Shown one piece after another: positions 38,169 to 45,937 of a DNA stretch of 64,000 bases. A program made the translations under genes and the position numbers. How positions within the stretch are numbered: position 1 is the stretch's first letter; the number at the start of each line of letters is the position of its first letter. Source of the stretch: Oscillatoria sp. CS-180 (GTDB lineage: Bacteria; Cyanobacteriota; Cyanobacteriia; Phormidesmidales; Phormidesmidaceae). Location: positions 186,001 through 250,000 of the forward strand of contig NZ_JAQMUB010000081.1 of assembly GCF_028330965.1 (NCBI RefSeq). Reading direction: 5' to 3'. The notes below the pieces were generated by a model. That model had not been told where the DNA came from. It did not search any database and saw only the letters and a list, made by a program, of their open reading frames with translations.

Positions 38169-38392
38169 TGCAGCGTCAAGATTGAAATTGTGAGTCAATC
38201 CAGCTCTTGCAATTGAGTTGAGGCTGACTGCTTTGGCCCCCAGCCCCCATTCGGGGGAGCCAATCCCCGGAAGTCCCCAGAGTGGGGAATTTAGGGGGCG
38301 AATGCACGCTATTGGCTGAACCAAGAGAAGCGTATTGTCTGTCTCAACACTTGCAGGGATAACTCACTCACAATTGCCAACTTGGCAGACCA
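38169..38392. mobile_element. 224-bp non-coding element inserted in copy D (MITE-like)
   Basis: Its two ends are inverted repeats of each other: TCAAGATTGAAATTGTGAGT (38175-38194) against, on the other strand, CCAAGTTGGCAATTGTGAGT, with the last ten bases identical. It is flanked by CTAG on both sides (38165-38168 and 38393-38396), as expected of a 4-bp target duplication. It contains no ORF of note. Its centre (about 38237-38302) is a C-rich/G-rich palindromic stretch of a kind common between cyanobacterial genes. Confidence 0.75.
38237..38302. repeat. C-rich/G-rich palindromic repeat inside the 224-bp element
   Basis: Runs such as CCCCCAGCCCCCATTCGGGG and CCCCAGAGTGGGGAATTTAG alternate and can form several hairpins. 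Words such as GGGGAATTTAGGGGGC recur widely between cyanobacterial genes, from memory. Confidence 0.6.
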
Positions 38393-38396
38393 CTAG

Positions 38397-38412
38397 ATGG
38401 CCAAAGCTCTAT
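38397..38412 (+). repeat. Dispersed ~104-bp element, copy D, right part
   Basis: ATGGCCAAAGCTCTAT completes the element after the 224-bp insertion; with the duplicated CTAG before it, it restores the CCTAGATGGCCAAAGCT seen in copy C. Confidence 0.75.
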
Positions 38413-38431
38413 TGACGTATGGCGACACTCC

Positions 38432-40594
38432 TCACGACGAGGGAGATTCGGGTGGTGCAACAGGGCTACTGCTAGCACCCGACGGTACTGTCTGAGCTGA
38501 CACACGAACTCGCTTCGGTGGTTTTGGCTCAGGGGGCAATTTAGGCTCAATTTTGACCCGTTGAATACTCGGTGGGCGTCCCATGCCATAAGTCAGTTGA
38601 TGGCTTTGGGCCAGCATCCAGAAAAACAGAGCTGGATTGTTCCTTTCCAGCCAAGCTTGATTTTGATTTAACCAGTTGGGGAACCAGCCAAAAAGCCACA
38701 GTAAAAAAGTTTGCAGCGTGTAATTTAGATAGCTGCCAACCCACCGTATGAGATCCTTTGTGCCTGCTAGCTCCCAAATCCAAGACAGCAAAGCGGGATT
38801 TTTGCTGGCAGCGGTGAGCGCCATACGATTGAATTCGCTCCAACTGGCCTTGTCTTTGATAAAGCGCTCAGCAACATCGGGCGTTTCAGACTCCAAAATG
38901 CCGAAGAAAGTGTTGAGCATGGAGTTGATGCGTGCTGGAGCAATGTTCTTGCCCGTTGGCACCATCATGCCTTTGGAAAAGAGCCACGTGATCGCGATAT
39001 TACTTTGAAACGCGCGGACTTGGTTCAGGTGCTTAGCCTGGAGCAAGTCATAGCGCAGCGCCACGTCTAGCAAACTCGTTAAACGCGACAGATTCCGAAT
39101 CAGAGAACCAAACCCAGTAAAAACTAGAGGAGACTGAAGGGATGCCGCATCGCCGATCGCCACCAGCCGATCAAAGGCAACAGTGCGATCGTCCTTATCC
39201 AAGCTGAAATACCCTGGAATATAGCCAAACGTTGGCTTTCGCCAGGTCAGTTTGTCCATATTGCATCGGCGATACTCCGGCAGAATATGGAAGAAGTCCT
39301 CATACATTGCCAGCAGCGAACCAGGGTTATCAGGGTCAACCTGATGATAGTGAAACAGATAAATAGTCAGTTCGTTTCCTCGCGCGGGAAACAGTTCCCA
39401 AATGAGCTGACGGCCACGTGAAATATCACCGTGACTAAAGAGGACATCACCGTAGGTTGAATCCCAAACCTCTGGTTCAAAACCGCCCGAAACACAGGCT
39501 CCAACAGTAGGACATACGCTGTCGAAGGCGCGCCCGTTATTGAGCTGCCAAGCAATAGGCGATGCCGTCCCCATCGCGTCTACAAGCAGACGGCCCTGGA
39601 CCACCTCAGCGTCTCCACTGCCCCGTCGCCGAACCTGAACAGTGACCTCTGTGTCACTGACATGGGCTGACTCAAACTCAGTTTCATCCCAGATGGTGCC
39701 GCCTGCCGCCGTTAGTTTTTCTCCACAGCGCTTCAAGACAGCTTCCGAATCGAGCGCAATATTAAGAACCGTTGGCGTATGCAAGACAGGTGCTTTAGCA
39801 ACAGACGGATTGTTTGCGTCGAAAAACTTGTTGTAGCCGTCCTCATACTCGCGGGCAATTAGCGATTCGAACTCTTCAGCAGTGAACAGCCCGAGATCAA
39901 TCAAGCTCTGAAACTCTACTCGTGAAATATTCCATTCGCGATTCATCCGACCAAAAGGAAGCCGCTCAATGAGCAGAACTTTATACCCTAAATTAGCCAT
40001 CACAGCGGCATGGATAACACCCAAAGCACCACCAACATAGATGAGGTCGTATTGCTCACCTGACTCAGCGGGAGGGGCCTCTAAGGCGGTATTGTCTGCT
40101 CGAAAAATTACTTGTTTGGGCTTTTTGGGCGATCGCACGCTATCACGCCAGCGCTTTTCCCACCAATAAACTCGCTCCAGATCAGCTTCACCATTAGGCA
40201 TCCGCTGAAAATAAGTTACGGTTTTCGGAAACTTTGTTGCTAAAGCTTCAAAAATAGTCTGCTGCTCTGGCTGAAACGCGGGCATCTGCCCGTAATCCGG
40301 AGGAAAGGCCTGACGAATTTGCTGCTCAAGCTGCTGTAGGAGACGAGACTCCTGCGGCAGCGATCGCTCGCTCCAGCGAAACACCTTGAGATACGTTGTC
40401 CGCTGCAAAGACCACACAAAAATGGACAGAGCAGTTGGCAAAGGCATCCGACTGTCTCGACTGGGAAACTCAACCAGAACGCCTTCAGTCGTTGCAGTGA
40501 CTTTGCCTGCTGGCGCTACGAACGTGTTTTGTAGCCAAGCACGAACAGAGGCTGTATTTGGCGTTGGCACCTCTATATAAAGCAGCTCTTTCAT
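38432..40594 (-). CDS. cruA: Lycopene cyclase, CruA/CruP family (FAD-dependent)
   Basis: Members of this FixC-like flavoprotein family cyclise lycopene ends in carotenoid synthesis. The 720-aa product has an N-terminal extension of ~180 aa (starting LLYIEVPTPNTASVRAWLQ), then a Rossmann FAD fold with YDLIYVGGALGVIHAAVMAN and an acidic strand end LLIERLPFGRMNREWNISR; the RMNREWNISR motif marks CruA/CruP. Later blocks LVDAMGTASPIAW and VAIGDAASLQSPLVFTGFG fit the FAD-binding end. The C-terminal ~150 aa has hydrophobic stretches (FLLWLFGWFPNW) and a basic Pro-rich tail. The long N-terminus favours CruA over the shorter CruP, but I am not certain; CruP orthologues may act differently. It starts at ATG 40594 and is monocistronic. 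Confidence 0.72.
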   Translation of the reverse strand: MKELLYIEVPTPNTASVRAWLQNTFVAPAGKVTATTEGVLVEFPSRDSRMPLPTALSIFVWSLQRTTYLKVFRWSERSLPQESRLLQQLEQQIRQAFPPDYGQMPAFQPEQQTIFEALATKFPKTVTYFQRMPNGEADLERVYWWEKRWRDSVRSPKKPKQVIFRADNTALEAPPAESGEQYDLIYVGGALGVIHAAVMANLGYKVLLIERLPFGRMNREWNISRVEFQSLIDLGLFTAEEFESLIAREYEDGYNKFFDANNPSVAKAPVLHTPTVLNIALDSEAVLKRCGEKLTAAGGTIWDETEFESAHVSDTEVTVQVRRRGSGDAEVVQGRLLVDAMGTASPIAWQLNNGRAFDSVCPTVGACVSGGFEPEVWDSTYGDVLFSHGDISRGRQLIWELFPARGNELTIYLFHYHQVDPDNPGSLLAMYEDFFHILPEYRRCNMDKLTWRKPTFGYIPGYFSLDKDDRTVAFDRLVAIGDAASLQSPLVFTGFGSLIRNLSRLTSLLDVALRYDLLQAKHLNQVRAFQSNIAITWLFSKGMMVPTGKNIAPARINSMLNTFFGILESETPDVAERFIKDKASWSEFNRMALTAASKNPALLSWIWELAGTKDLIRWVGSYLNYTLQTFLLWLFGWFPNWLNQNQAWLERNNPALFFWMLAQSHQLTYGMGRPPSIQRVKIEPKLPPEPKPPKRVRVSAQTVPSGASSSPVAPPESPSS

Positions 40595-40901
40595 TACGGC
40601 AATCTTTAAGACCAGACGTTCTTAAAAAGGATTCTCAGGCGTTCCAGCCACTCCGCTAGGACCAAACCGCGATCGCCTGTCACCTCAATTTTGTTATCTT
40701 TCCTACATTAAACCCTATGCGTTCACTGCTTGCAGTACAAGCCAATTTCAGAGCATAGTCAGATCTGGGGGGAACAAACCCGGAAATTCGAGGGCTAGCC
40801 TGTCTGGAATCCTGATTCATTCTTCAGCCCTAGAATTAGCCACAGACGGCGCTTAACTTCAAGCACTAGCGTCTTTATAAAAAGCAGTTGTCCAGAATGA
40901 C

Positions 40902-41004
40902 ATATCACTTTAGCCATCTAGGCTGGCACAACCATTAGATCCAGGTCCTTAGCGCCTCGCCAAACGGCTCGCCGTCTTGTCCTAACAGAACTGGCGACGG
41001 CTAT
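40902..41004 (-). repeat. Dispersed ~104-bp element, copy E
   Basis: Inverse orientation. It starts ATATCACTTTAGCCATCTAG, contains GGTCCTTAGCG and GGCTCGCCGTCTTGTCC, and ends AACTGGCGACGGCTATG. The half with GTCTTGTCCTAACAGAACTG is almost identical to the same part of copy C. Confidence 0.8.
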
Positions 41005-41224
41005 GAGTCGAGGCAGCCAATCGCTTCCGTCTTCTGCAAGGCACAACCGCTAAGAGCCATTTATCGACATCTCGCATTCAACACAACATCTTACATTTGC
41101 CCTTAAATCAGCTAGGATTGGGAACTTCGACCTCAAAATCCTCGAATTTAGAGAGCAAGGGTTAAAGCAGTCAGCATCAGCTCAACTGCAAGATATGATC
41201 TGATGCGATCGCGCCCCAAATCAA

Positions 41225-41410
41225 TCAACGATTCAACCGCAGAGCGAGACTATAGACGGCAAGTCGCTTCACATCTTCGTACACGACACTGTCACCTTGG
41301 GCAGCTCGGCGCACCTCATTAGCGCCAATGAGAAAAGCGCTCCAAATCGCAACAATGACGACCAAACGGCGACAGATAGCTAGCTTGCATAGCACTGAAG
41401 GCTTAAACAT
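41225..41410 (-). CDS. Possible small membrane protein (61 aa)
   Basis: A 61-codon frame with an N-terminal positively charged part (MFKPSVLCKLAICRR) and one hydrophobic stretch (LVVIVAIWSAFLIGA), then a soluble tail. It looks like a small inner-membrane protein, but there is no clear ribosome site upstream of the ATG and no recognisable family. It may be chance. Confidence 0.3.
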   Translation of the reverse strand: MFKPSVLCKLAICRRLVVIVAIWSAFLIGANEVRRAAQGDSVVYEDVKRLAVYSLALRLNR

Positions 41411-41665
41411 ACAAAAGTATTCTTGAAAACGTCATCTTAAACCTGTCTGTATCAATATAGTCTTCATATTTGGTAACTGCCAGTATCACGCGCTCGATCT
41501 TTGATATTCAGAAATTTTGTTACAGCTTCTGGCCATCTCACTGCCATAGTCTGAGGAAAACACGGAAAACTCAGCGATTTCAAACCCTGCCTTGCGAGAC
41601 AATTCAAAGTTTTTTTGATATCAAAATTAATTATCAAAAGTATAAGAAAAACGATAAGGCAATGA

Positions 41666-42265
41666 TTAATCAGGTTCTCGCTTCAGACGCCTTGGGTGGT
41701 TGCGATCGCGAGGACTTGCCTGAGTCTGATACCATCTCCGCCACCCACGAGACGTTCGCAACGCCAGCCAAAGGAGCAATAAGGCAATGAGTCCACCCTG
41801 TTGGGGGGCATCAAAAGCGAACAAAACGAGACAGACACAGAGGAAGTCTTCGGCAAAAATGAGCCACGGAGAGGGCCTTTTGAGACGATATAGCCAACCA
41901 ACCTGTACCAGGTGGATAACTAGGGCCAACAGTCCACCTAGCCCCCCTAAGAGGAACATTAGCCCAGTGTCTACGTTAAATGTGCGAGCAACGGTAATCC
42001 CAGCGATCGCCCCTACGGCAGGACTCAGAAACATTTCTGCGCTTTGTATGAAACGCTGCACAATAGACTGCTTTGAAAACACCAGTTCAATCAGCGTCCA
42101 ACTCACCAATGCGCCAACCACAACAGAAGGGGGAAACTGAGACAAGATCGGTACTTCGGCCCACAAATTACCGGAAACAAACCCAATGATCAAAAGCGGT
42201 AAGGCCAATCTAAACCCAGCGGCTGCCGAGATGGATAAAACGGCTAATAACTCAGTGATAATCAC
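41666..42265 (-). CDS. DUF4126 family membrane protein
   Basis: The product has about five membrane segments, with the family-typical opening LLAVLSISAAAGFRLALPLL and a loop LSQFPPSVVVGALVSWTLIE, then FLSPAVGAIAGITVA. No biochemical function is known for DUF4126. The frame is open from ATG 42319, but 18 residues of unrelated character (MSYVERDSV and on) would precede the family start; GTG 42265, with AAGGG upstream, gives the usual short N-terminus, so I use it. The C-terminus is basic (RRWYQTQASPRDRNHPRR). It diverges from the rhomboid gene, the next on the plus strand. Confidence 0.8.
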   Translation of the reverse strand: MIITELLAVLSISAAAGFRLALPLLIIGFVSGNLWAEVPILSQFPPSVVVGALVSWTLIELVFSKQSIVQRFIQSAEMFLSPAVGAIAGITVARTFNVDTGLMFLLGGLGGLLALVIHLVQVGWLYRLKRPSPWLIFAEDFLCVCLVLFAFDAPQQGGLIALLLLWLALRTSRGWRRWYQTQASPRDRNHPRRLKREPD

Positions 42266-42439
42266 ACTTGCCCTTGGGTAGTTATGCTGAAGTACAGAAT
42301 CTCTTTCAACATAAGACATCGCAATTTTAAAGGGAGGAGAGTCAGACAGTTGTCCATTGGAAACATATCAATAGCTCTCCGAAACTTAAGGCTGAATAGG
42401 GTTTGAAAGCATTGAAAGCTATCGTAAATTTTTGACTCT

Positions 42440-43024
42440 ATGGCACTACCAATAAACAAAAACAATTTGAAAGACATCCCTCCACCGATTTGGACCTTAG
42501 GTGGATTGATCGTCATCCTGTGGGCGGTGCAGGGTATCAATGACGGGCTACTGGGAGGGCGGTTAGTGCTTCATGGCATCTATCCTCGGCAAATTGGTGA
42601 ACTTCAGGGCATCCTTTGGGCACCTTTTTTGCATGGAAATTTCCAGCATTTAATTGCCAATACCCTCCCGCTTCTGACCTTGGGTGGCCTCATTATGCTG
42701 GGCGAAGCCTCAGAATTTTGGAGTGTGACGGTCATTTCCGCTTTAGTCAGCGGCTTGGGTACCTGGCTTATCGGTGCACCGAATTCATTGCACATCGGTG
42801 CCAGCGGCATCGTTTTTGGATACTTCGGATATCTGCTATTGCGGGGCTATTTTGATCGCAGCGCGTTTGCGATCACGGCGTCTGTCTTGGTTGTTGTCTT
42901 TTATGGCAGCTTTTTGTGGGGTGTCTTACCAAACCAGCCTGGCGTCTCGTGGGAGGGACATCTGTTCGGCTTCTTGGGTGGCGCACTCACCGCCTGGCTG
43001 CTAGCCCGCTCAAAGCGGGGCTAG
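42440..43024 (+). CDS. Rhomboid-family intramembrane serine protease
   Basis: Rhomboids cut membrane proteins within or next to their transmembrane segment. The 194-aa protein has six hydrophobic segments and the full active-site set: HGNFQHLIANTL at 65-76 (the HxxxN loop), the nucleophile in GASGIVFGY (Ser122) and the base in WEGHLFGFLGG (His174). So it should be active. It starts at ATG 42440 and ends 50 bp before the convergent hrcA. Its substrate is unknown; nothing in the neighbourhood points to one. Confidence 0.9.
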   Translation: MALPINKNNLKDIPPPIWTLGGLIVILWAVQGINDGLLGGRLVLHGIYPRQIGELQGILWAPFLHGNFQHLIANTLPLLTLGGLIMLGEASEFWSVTVISALVSGLGTWLIGAPNSLHIGASGIVFGYFGYLLLRGYFDRSAFAITASVLVVVFYGSFLWGVLPNQPGVSWEGHLFGFLGGALTAWLLARSKRG

Positions 43025-43074
43025 CGATCGCCCACTGATCAGCGTTAATGCCAACTTCTGACCGTTCCTACCGC

Positions 43075-44178
43075 CTACAAAATAGCGTTAAACGCATCAG
43101 ACAGATAATTCGCGGCGGCTTCAACTGCTGCGATCGCATTCTCATACATCATGCGGGTTGGCCCCAAAACACTGACACTTCCCAGAGGAGCTTGGCTTTT
43201 GCCATAGGTCGCTGATACCAAAGCACAGCCCTGCATGGGTTCTAATGGATTCTCAGAACCAATCAGGACCTTAACGCGGCGGTTCAAACTGTCTTCTGGA
43301 TTGGCTTCAAATAAATTGGTTTCAAACACGAGAGACCAGAGTTGATCCTGCTCCTCTTCTAACAGCTGAACGATCGCCTGCACTTGCTGCGTTTCAGAAA
43401 ATTCTGGCTGTCTCAGAACTTCGCCTAAACCACTGACTACGAACTGGGTCGATTCTAGCGCCTGGTTACGCTCTGCCAGCATTTGAATCGCATCCTGCAA
43501 CATGTTGATGTATCGCTGAAACTCTCGGTCCAGCCTCCCCCAGTCAAGCTCCGCAATCTTCATCAGAGGATGACCGATGAGATGAGTTGTCAGAAAATTC
43601 GACAGGATCTTGAGCTCCCGCTCCAAAGCATCAAGCTGATGAACATCTGTCTCGTGCTGAGACGGCAGTTGAATCACCATTGATTGGGTTTCTAAAGAAT
43701 CTAGAACAACGGACATCAATATTTGCGTTGAATCCAGCAGCACAAGCTGAATGTGGCGAATGGTGACATCGCGTTTTTGCGGCACCGTGATCAGCGTTAG
43801 GTAGCCGCTCAGCGTTGAGAGAATTTGCGCGGCTCCTCGCAATAGCGCTTCTAGACTCCAACCGTCCCAGTTCAAAGTTCCAGATAGTTGACTATCAACC
43901 TGCTGAGCAATGCCCTGAGAGGGATGAATTAGATTATCTACGTAGAGTCGATACCCAAAATCAGACGGCACTCGACCTGCCGAAGTGTGCGGCTGAAATA
44001 GCAGTCCTGCCTTTTCAAGGACTCCCATCGCATGACGAACCGTTGCTGGGCTGATTTTCAAGTCATATTCCCGAGTCAGCGCTTTTGAACCCACTGGCTC
44101 GGCAGTTGTGACATATTGCCGGACCGTTGCCCAAAGAACGTGTTGCTGGCGTGGGTTTAAGGTAATGGGAGCCAACAT
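43075..44178 (-). CDS. hrcA: Heat-inducible transcription repressor HrcA
   Basis: HrcA represses groE-type heat-shock genes by binding the CIRCE operator, with GroEL as a sensor of unfolded protein. The 367-aa product shows the winged-helix N-terminus (LNPRQQHVLWATVRQYVTTAEPVGSKAL, then SPATVRHAMGVLEKAGLL and HTSAGRVPSDFGYRLYVD), all typical of HrcA, and the C-terminal ligand-like domain with GAAQILSTLSGYLTLI and VSATYGKSQAPLGSVSVLGPTRM. The family runs ~340-370 aa. It starts at ATG 44178. I see no CIRCE sequence near its own start, but a 14-bp palindrome at 44188-44201 lies in its leader. Confidence 0.95.
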   Translation of the reverse strand: MLAPITLNPRQQHVLWATVRQYVTTAEPVGSKALTREYDLKISPATVRHAMGVLEKAGLLFQPHTSAGRVPSDFGYRLYVDNLIHPSQGIAQQVDSQLSGTLNWDGWSLEALLRGAAQILSTLSGYLTLITVPQKRDVTIRHIQLVLLDSTQILMSVVLDSLETQSMVIQLPSQHETDVHQLDALERELKILSNFLTTHLIGHPLMKIAELDWGRLDREFQRYINMLQDAIQMLAERNQALESTQFVVSGLGEVLRQPEFSETQQVQAIVQLLEEEQDQLWSLVFETNLFEANPEDSLNRRVKVLIGSENPLEPMQGCALVSATYGKSQAPLGSVSVLGPTRMMYENAIAAVEAAANYLSDAFNAIL

Positions 44179-44847
44179 GCAGTTATTAAAGCGTACGCTT
44201 TACAAGATGAAATCTTGGATTTTACCTTAGCAGATTCACTTCGCAATTGAGTACAACAGTAGGACTTTGTGAACGTTCAGGGCGAAAATTTTCACCCACA
44301 GAAGCATGCCAGGCGATCATCCTCAACGGACTCAACGCAGTTGAATCTGGTTCGACCCCTTGCTCCTCAAGTATAAGAAAGCCGGATTCAACGTCTCTTA
44401 ACGGGAGGATATAAGGGGACTACGTGTCAGTCCTGCTCAACAAACTTTGCCTGTAAGCAGCTTACTAAGCTCACCCAGCTTCCGCTCAGCACAGTGCAGC
44501 AACAGGGTAATCACAAAAATCAGTCAAAAAATTAACAATTTATCAACTTTTGACACAAACAGCATAAATGCCTGATCACCAAGCTCAGGCCGGGATTTTC
44601 GAGAACATTGGCTTTGTGAAAGCAGCTTATTTTTTCATGAAGTTCATCGTTTTCTCGGTATGCAGTTCCAGGAAACCACGCTAAGCGAGTACTCTAGGGA
44701 TTGCGGATGATCCCAAAATTTTTATTTAGTCAGCGACTATCCGCTACCTGAGATGAGGTATCAGCGACAAGCTTTCCTCCCTAATGCCGATTGTTTTGTG
44801 ACTTAACGACGTGGCTATGTTCTCTTCAATGCTTTGGATAGGTTTTT
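44179..44847. other. Divergent region between hrcA and rbcR
   Basis: These 669 bp contain no ORF. They should carry both promoters. The 14-bp palindrome next to hrcA is listed separately. A GGTTCGAC word at 44349 is not part of a tRNA. I found no clear LysR T-N11-A box that I would defend. Confidence 0.45.
44188..44201. promoter_or_regulatory. Perfect 14-bp palindrome AAAGCGTACGCTTT in the hrcA leader
   Basis: The palindrome ends 10 bp before the hrcA ATG, where a bound dimer or an RNA stem could affect expression. It does not resemble CIRCE (TTAGCACTC-N9-GAGTGCTAA). Operator function is only inferred from position and symmetry. Confidence 0.4.
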
Positions 44848-45858
44848 ATGTCTGATCTTCCGTTCACCTTAGATCAGTTGCGAATCCTCAAGGCGATCGC
44901 GACTGAGGGTAGTTTCAAGCGGGCTGCCGACAGCTTATATGTCTCCCAGCCAGCCGTTAGCCTGCAGGTACAGAACTTAGAGCGCCAGCTCAACGTGCCC
45001 CTGTTTGATCGCGGCGGGCGGCGGGCACAGCTGACCGAAGCGGGACACTTGCTGCTGGAATATGGCGATCGCATTCTCAGCCTGTGTCAAGAGACCTGTC
45101 GCGCCATTGAAGACCTCCAAAACCTTCAGGGAGGCACCCTCATTGTCGGAGCCAGCCAAACAACAGGAACTTATTTGTTACCGAGAATGATTGGGCTGTT
45201 TCGTCAGCGCTATCCTGAGGTCGCCGTTCAGCTCCATGTTCACTCAACCAGACGCACCTCTTGGAGCGTTGCCAATGGTCAGGTTGACTTGGCAATTATC
45301 GGGGGTGAAGTTCCGGCTGAACTCCAAGAGTCACTGGAAATCATTCCCTATGCCGAGGATGAACTGGCGCTCATCATGCCCGTCTTTCATCCCCTGGCAA
45401 ACGCTGAAATTATTCGCCGAGAAGATCTATATCAGCTGAAGTTCATTGCGCTAGATTCTCAATCCACCATTCGCAAGGTGATCGATCAGGTCTTAACTCG
45501 CAGCGGCATTGAAACCGGAAACCTCCACATTGAGATGGAATTGAACTCCATCGAGGCCATCAAGAACGCAGTACAGGCGGGGTTGGGGGTTGCCTTCGTT
45601 TCTATTTCAGCGATTGAGAAAGAATTGCAGATGGGAATGCTTCACCGCAGCCGCATCGAAACGGTTGTTGTCCACCGTATGCTGTCGGTTATTTTCAACC
45701 CCAATCGTTATCGCTCCAAAGCCGCCGAGGCCTTTACAGAAGAAATTCTGCCCCAGTTTACCAACCGTTCTCTAGAACCGGCCCAAGCGGAGCAGAACGG
45801 TCAGAAACGCCCCGTCTCTCCCGTCTCTGAAGCGAATGGGAAAACTCCTGTCGAGTAG
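44848..45858 (+). CDS. rbcR: LysR-type regulator RbcR (Ycf30 family)
   Basis: RbcR controls RuBisCO and carbon-fixation genes in cyanobacteria and red-algal plastids. The 336-aa product opens with the typical [20 protein letters not shown] and a helix-turn-helix with [20 protein letters not shown], then [13 protein letters not shown]. The effector domain holds [37 protein letters not shown] and [13 protein letters not shown]. These match RbcR more closely than other LysR proteins such as NdhR or CmpR, as I recall them. The ATG at 44848 is the family start. The kinase follows after 79 bp. The C-terminal ~25 aa is a variable tail. Confidence 0.92.
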   Translation: MSDLPFTLDQLRILKAIATEGSFKRAADSLYVSQPAVSLQVQNLERQLNVPLFDRGGRRAQLTEAGHLLLEYGDRILSLCQETCRAIEDLQNLQGGTLIVGASQTTGTYLLPRMIGLFRQRYPEVAVQLHVHSTRRTSWSVANGQVDLAIIGGEVPAELQESLEIIPYAEDELALIMPVFHPLANAEIIRREDLYQLKFIALDSQSTIRKVIDQVLTRSGIETGNLHIEMELNSIEAIKNAVQAGLGVAFVSISAIEKELQMGMLHRSRIETVVVHRMLSVIFNPNRYRSKAAEAFTEEILPQFTNRSLEPAQAEQNGQKRPVSPVSEANGKTPVE

Positions 45859-45937
45859 CCCTTCAGCTTGTAAGGTATGGGTAAGCCCTCACAGGTTTTT
45901 CTGTTAATTTAGGCTTGCCTACCTAAACCCAGCACAT

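Larger units (their letters stand above)
40595..41665. other. Gene-poor stretch upstream of the lycopene cyclase
   Basis: This region of about 1.07 kb holds copy E of the dispersed element (40902-41004) and one doubtful small ORF (41225-41410). The frame at 41470-41790 shows no coding character. The promoter of the cyclase presumably lies in the first 300 bp. The remainder shows no structure I can support. Confidence 0.5.

Noticed and set aside
41470-41790. 106-codon plus-strand ORF
   Set aside because: It overlaps the DUF4126 gene in antisense and its protein is low in structure with no recognisable motif.
44300-44400. GGTTCGAC word suggesting a tRNA T-arm
   Set aside because: No paired T-stem, anticodon arm or acceptor stem can be built around it.
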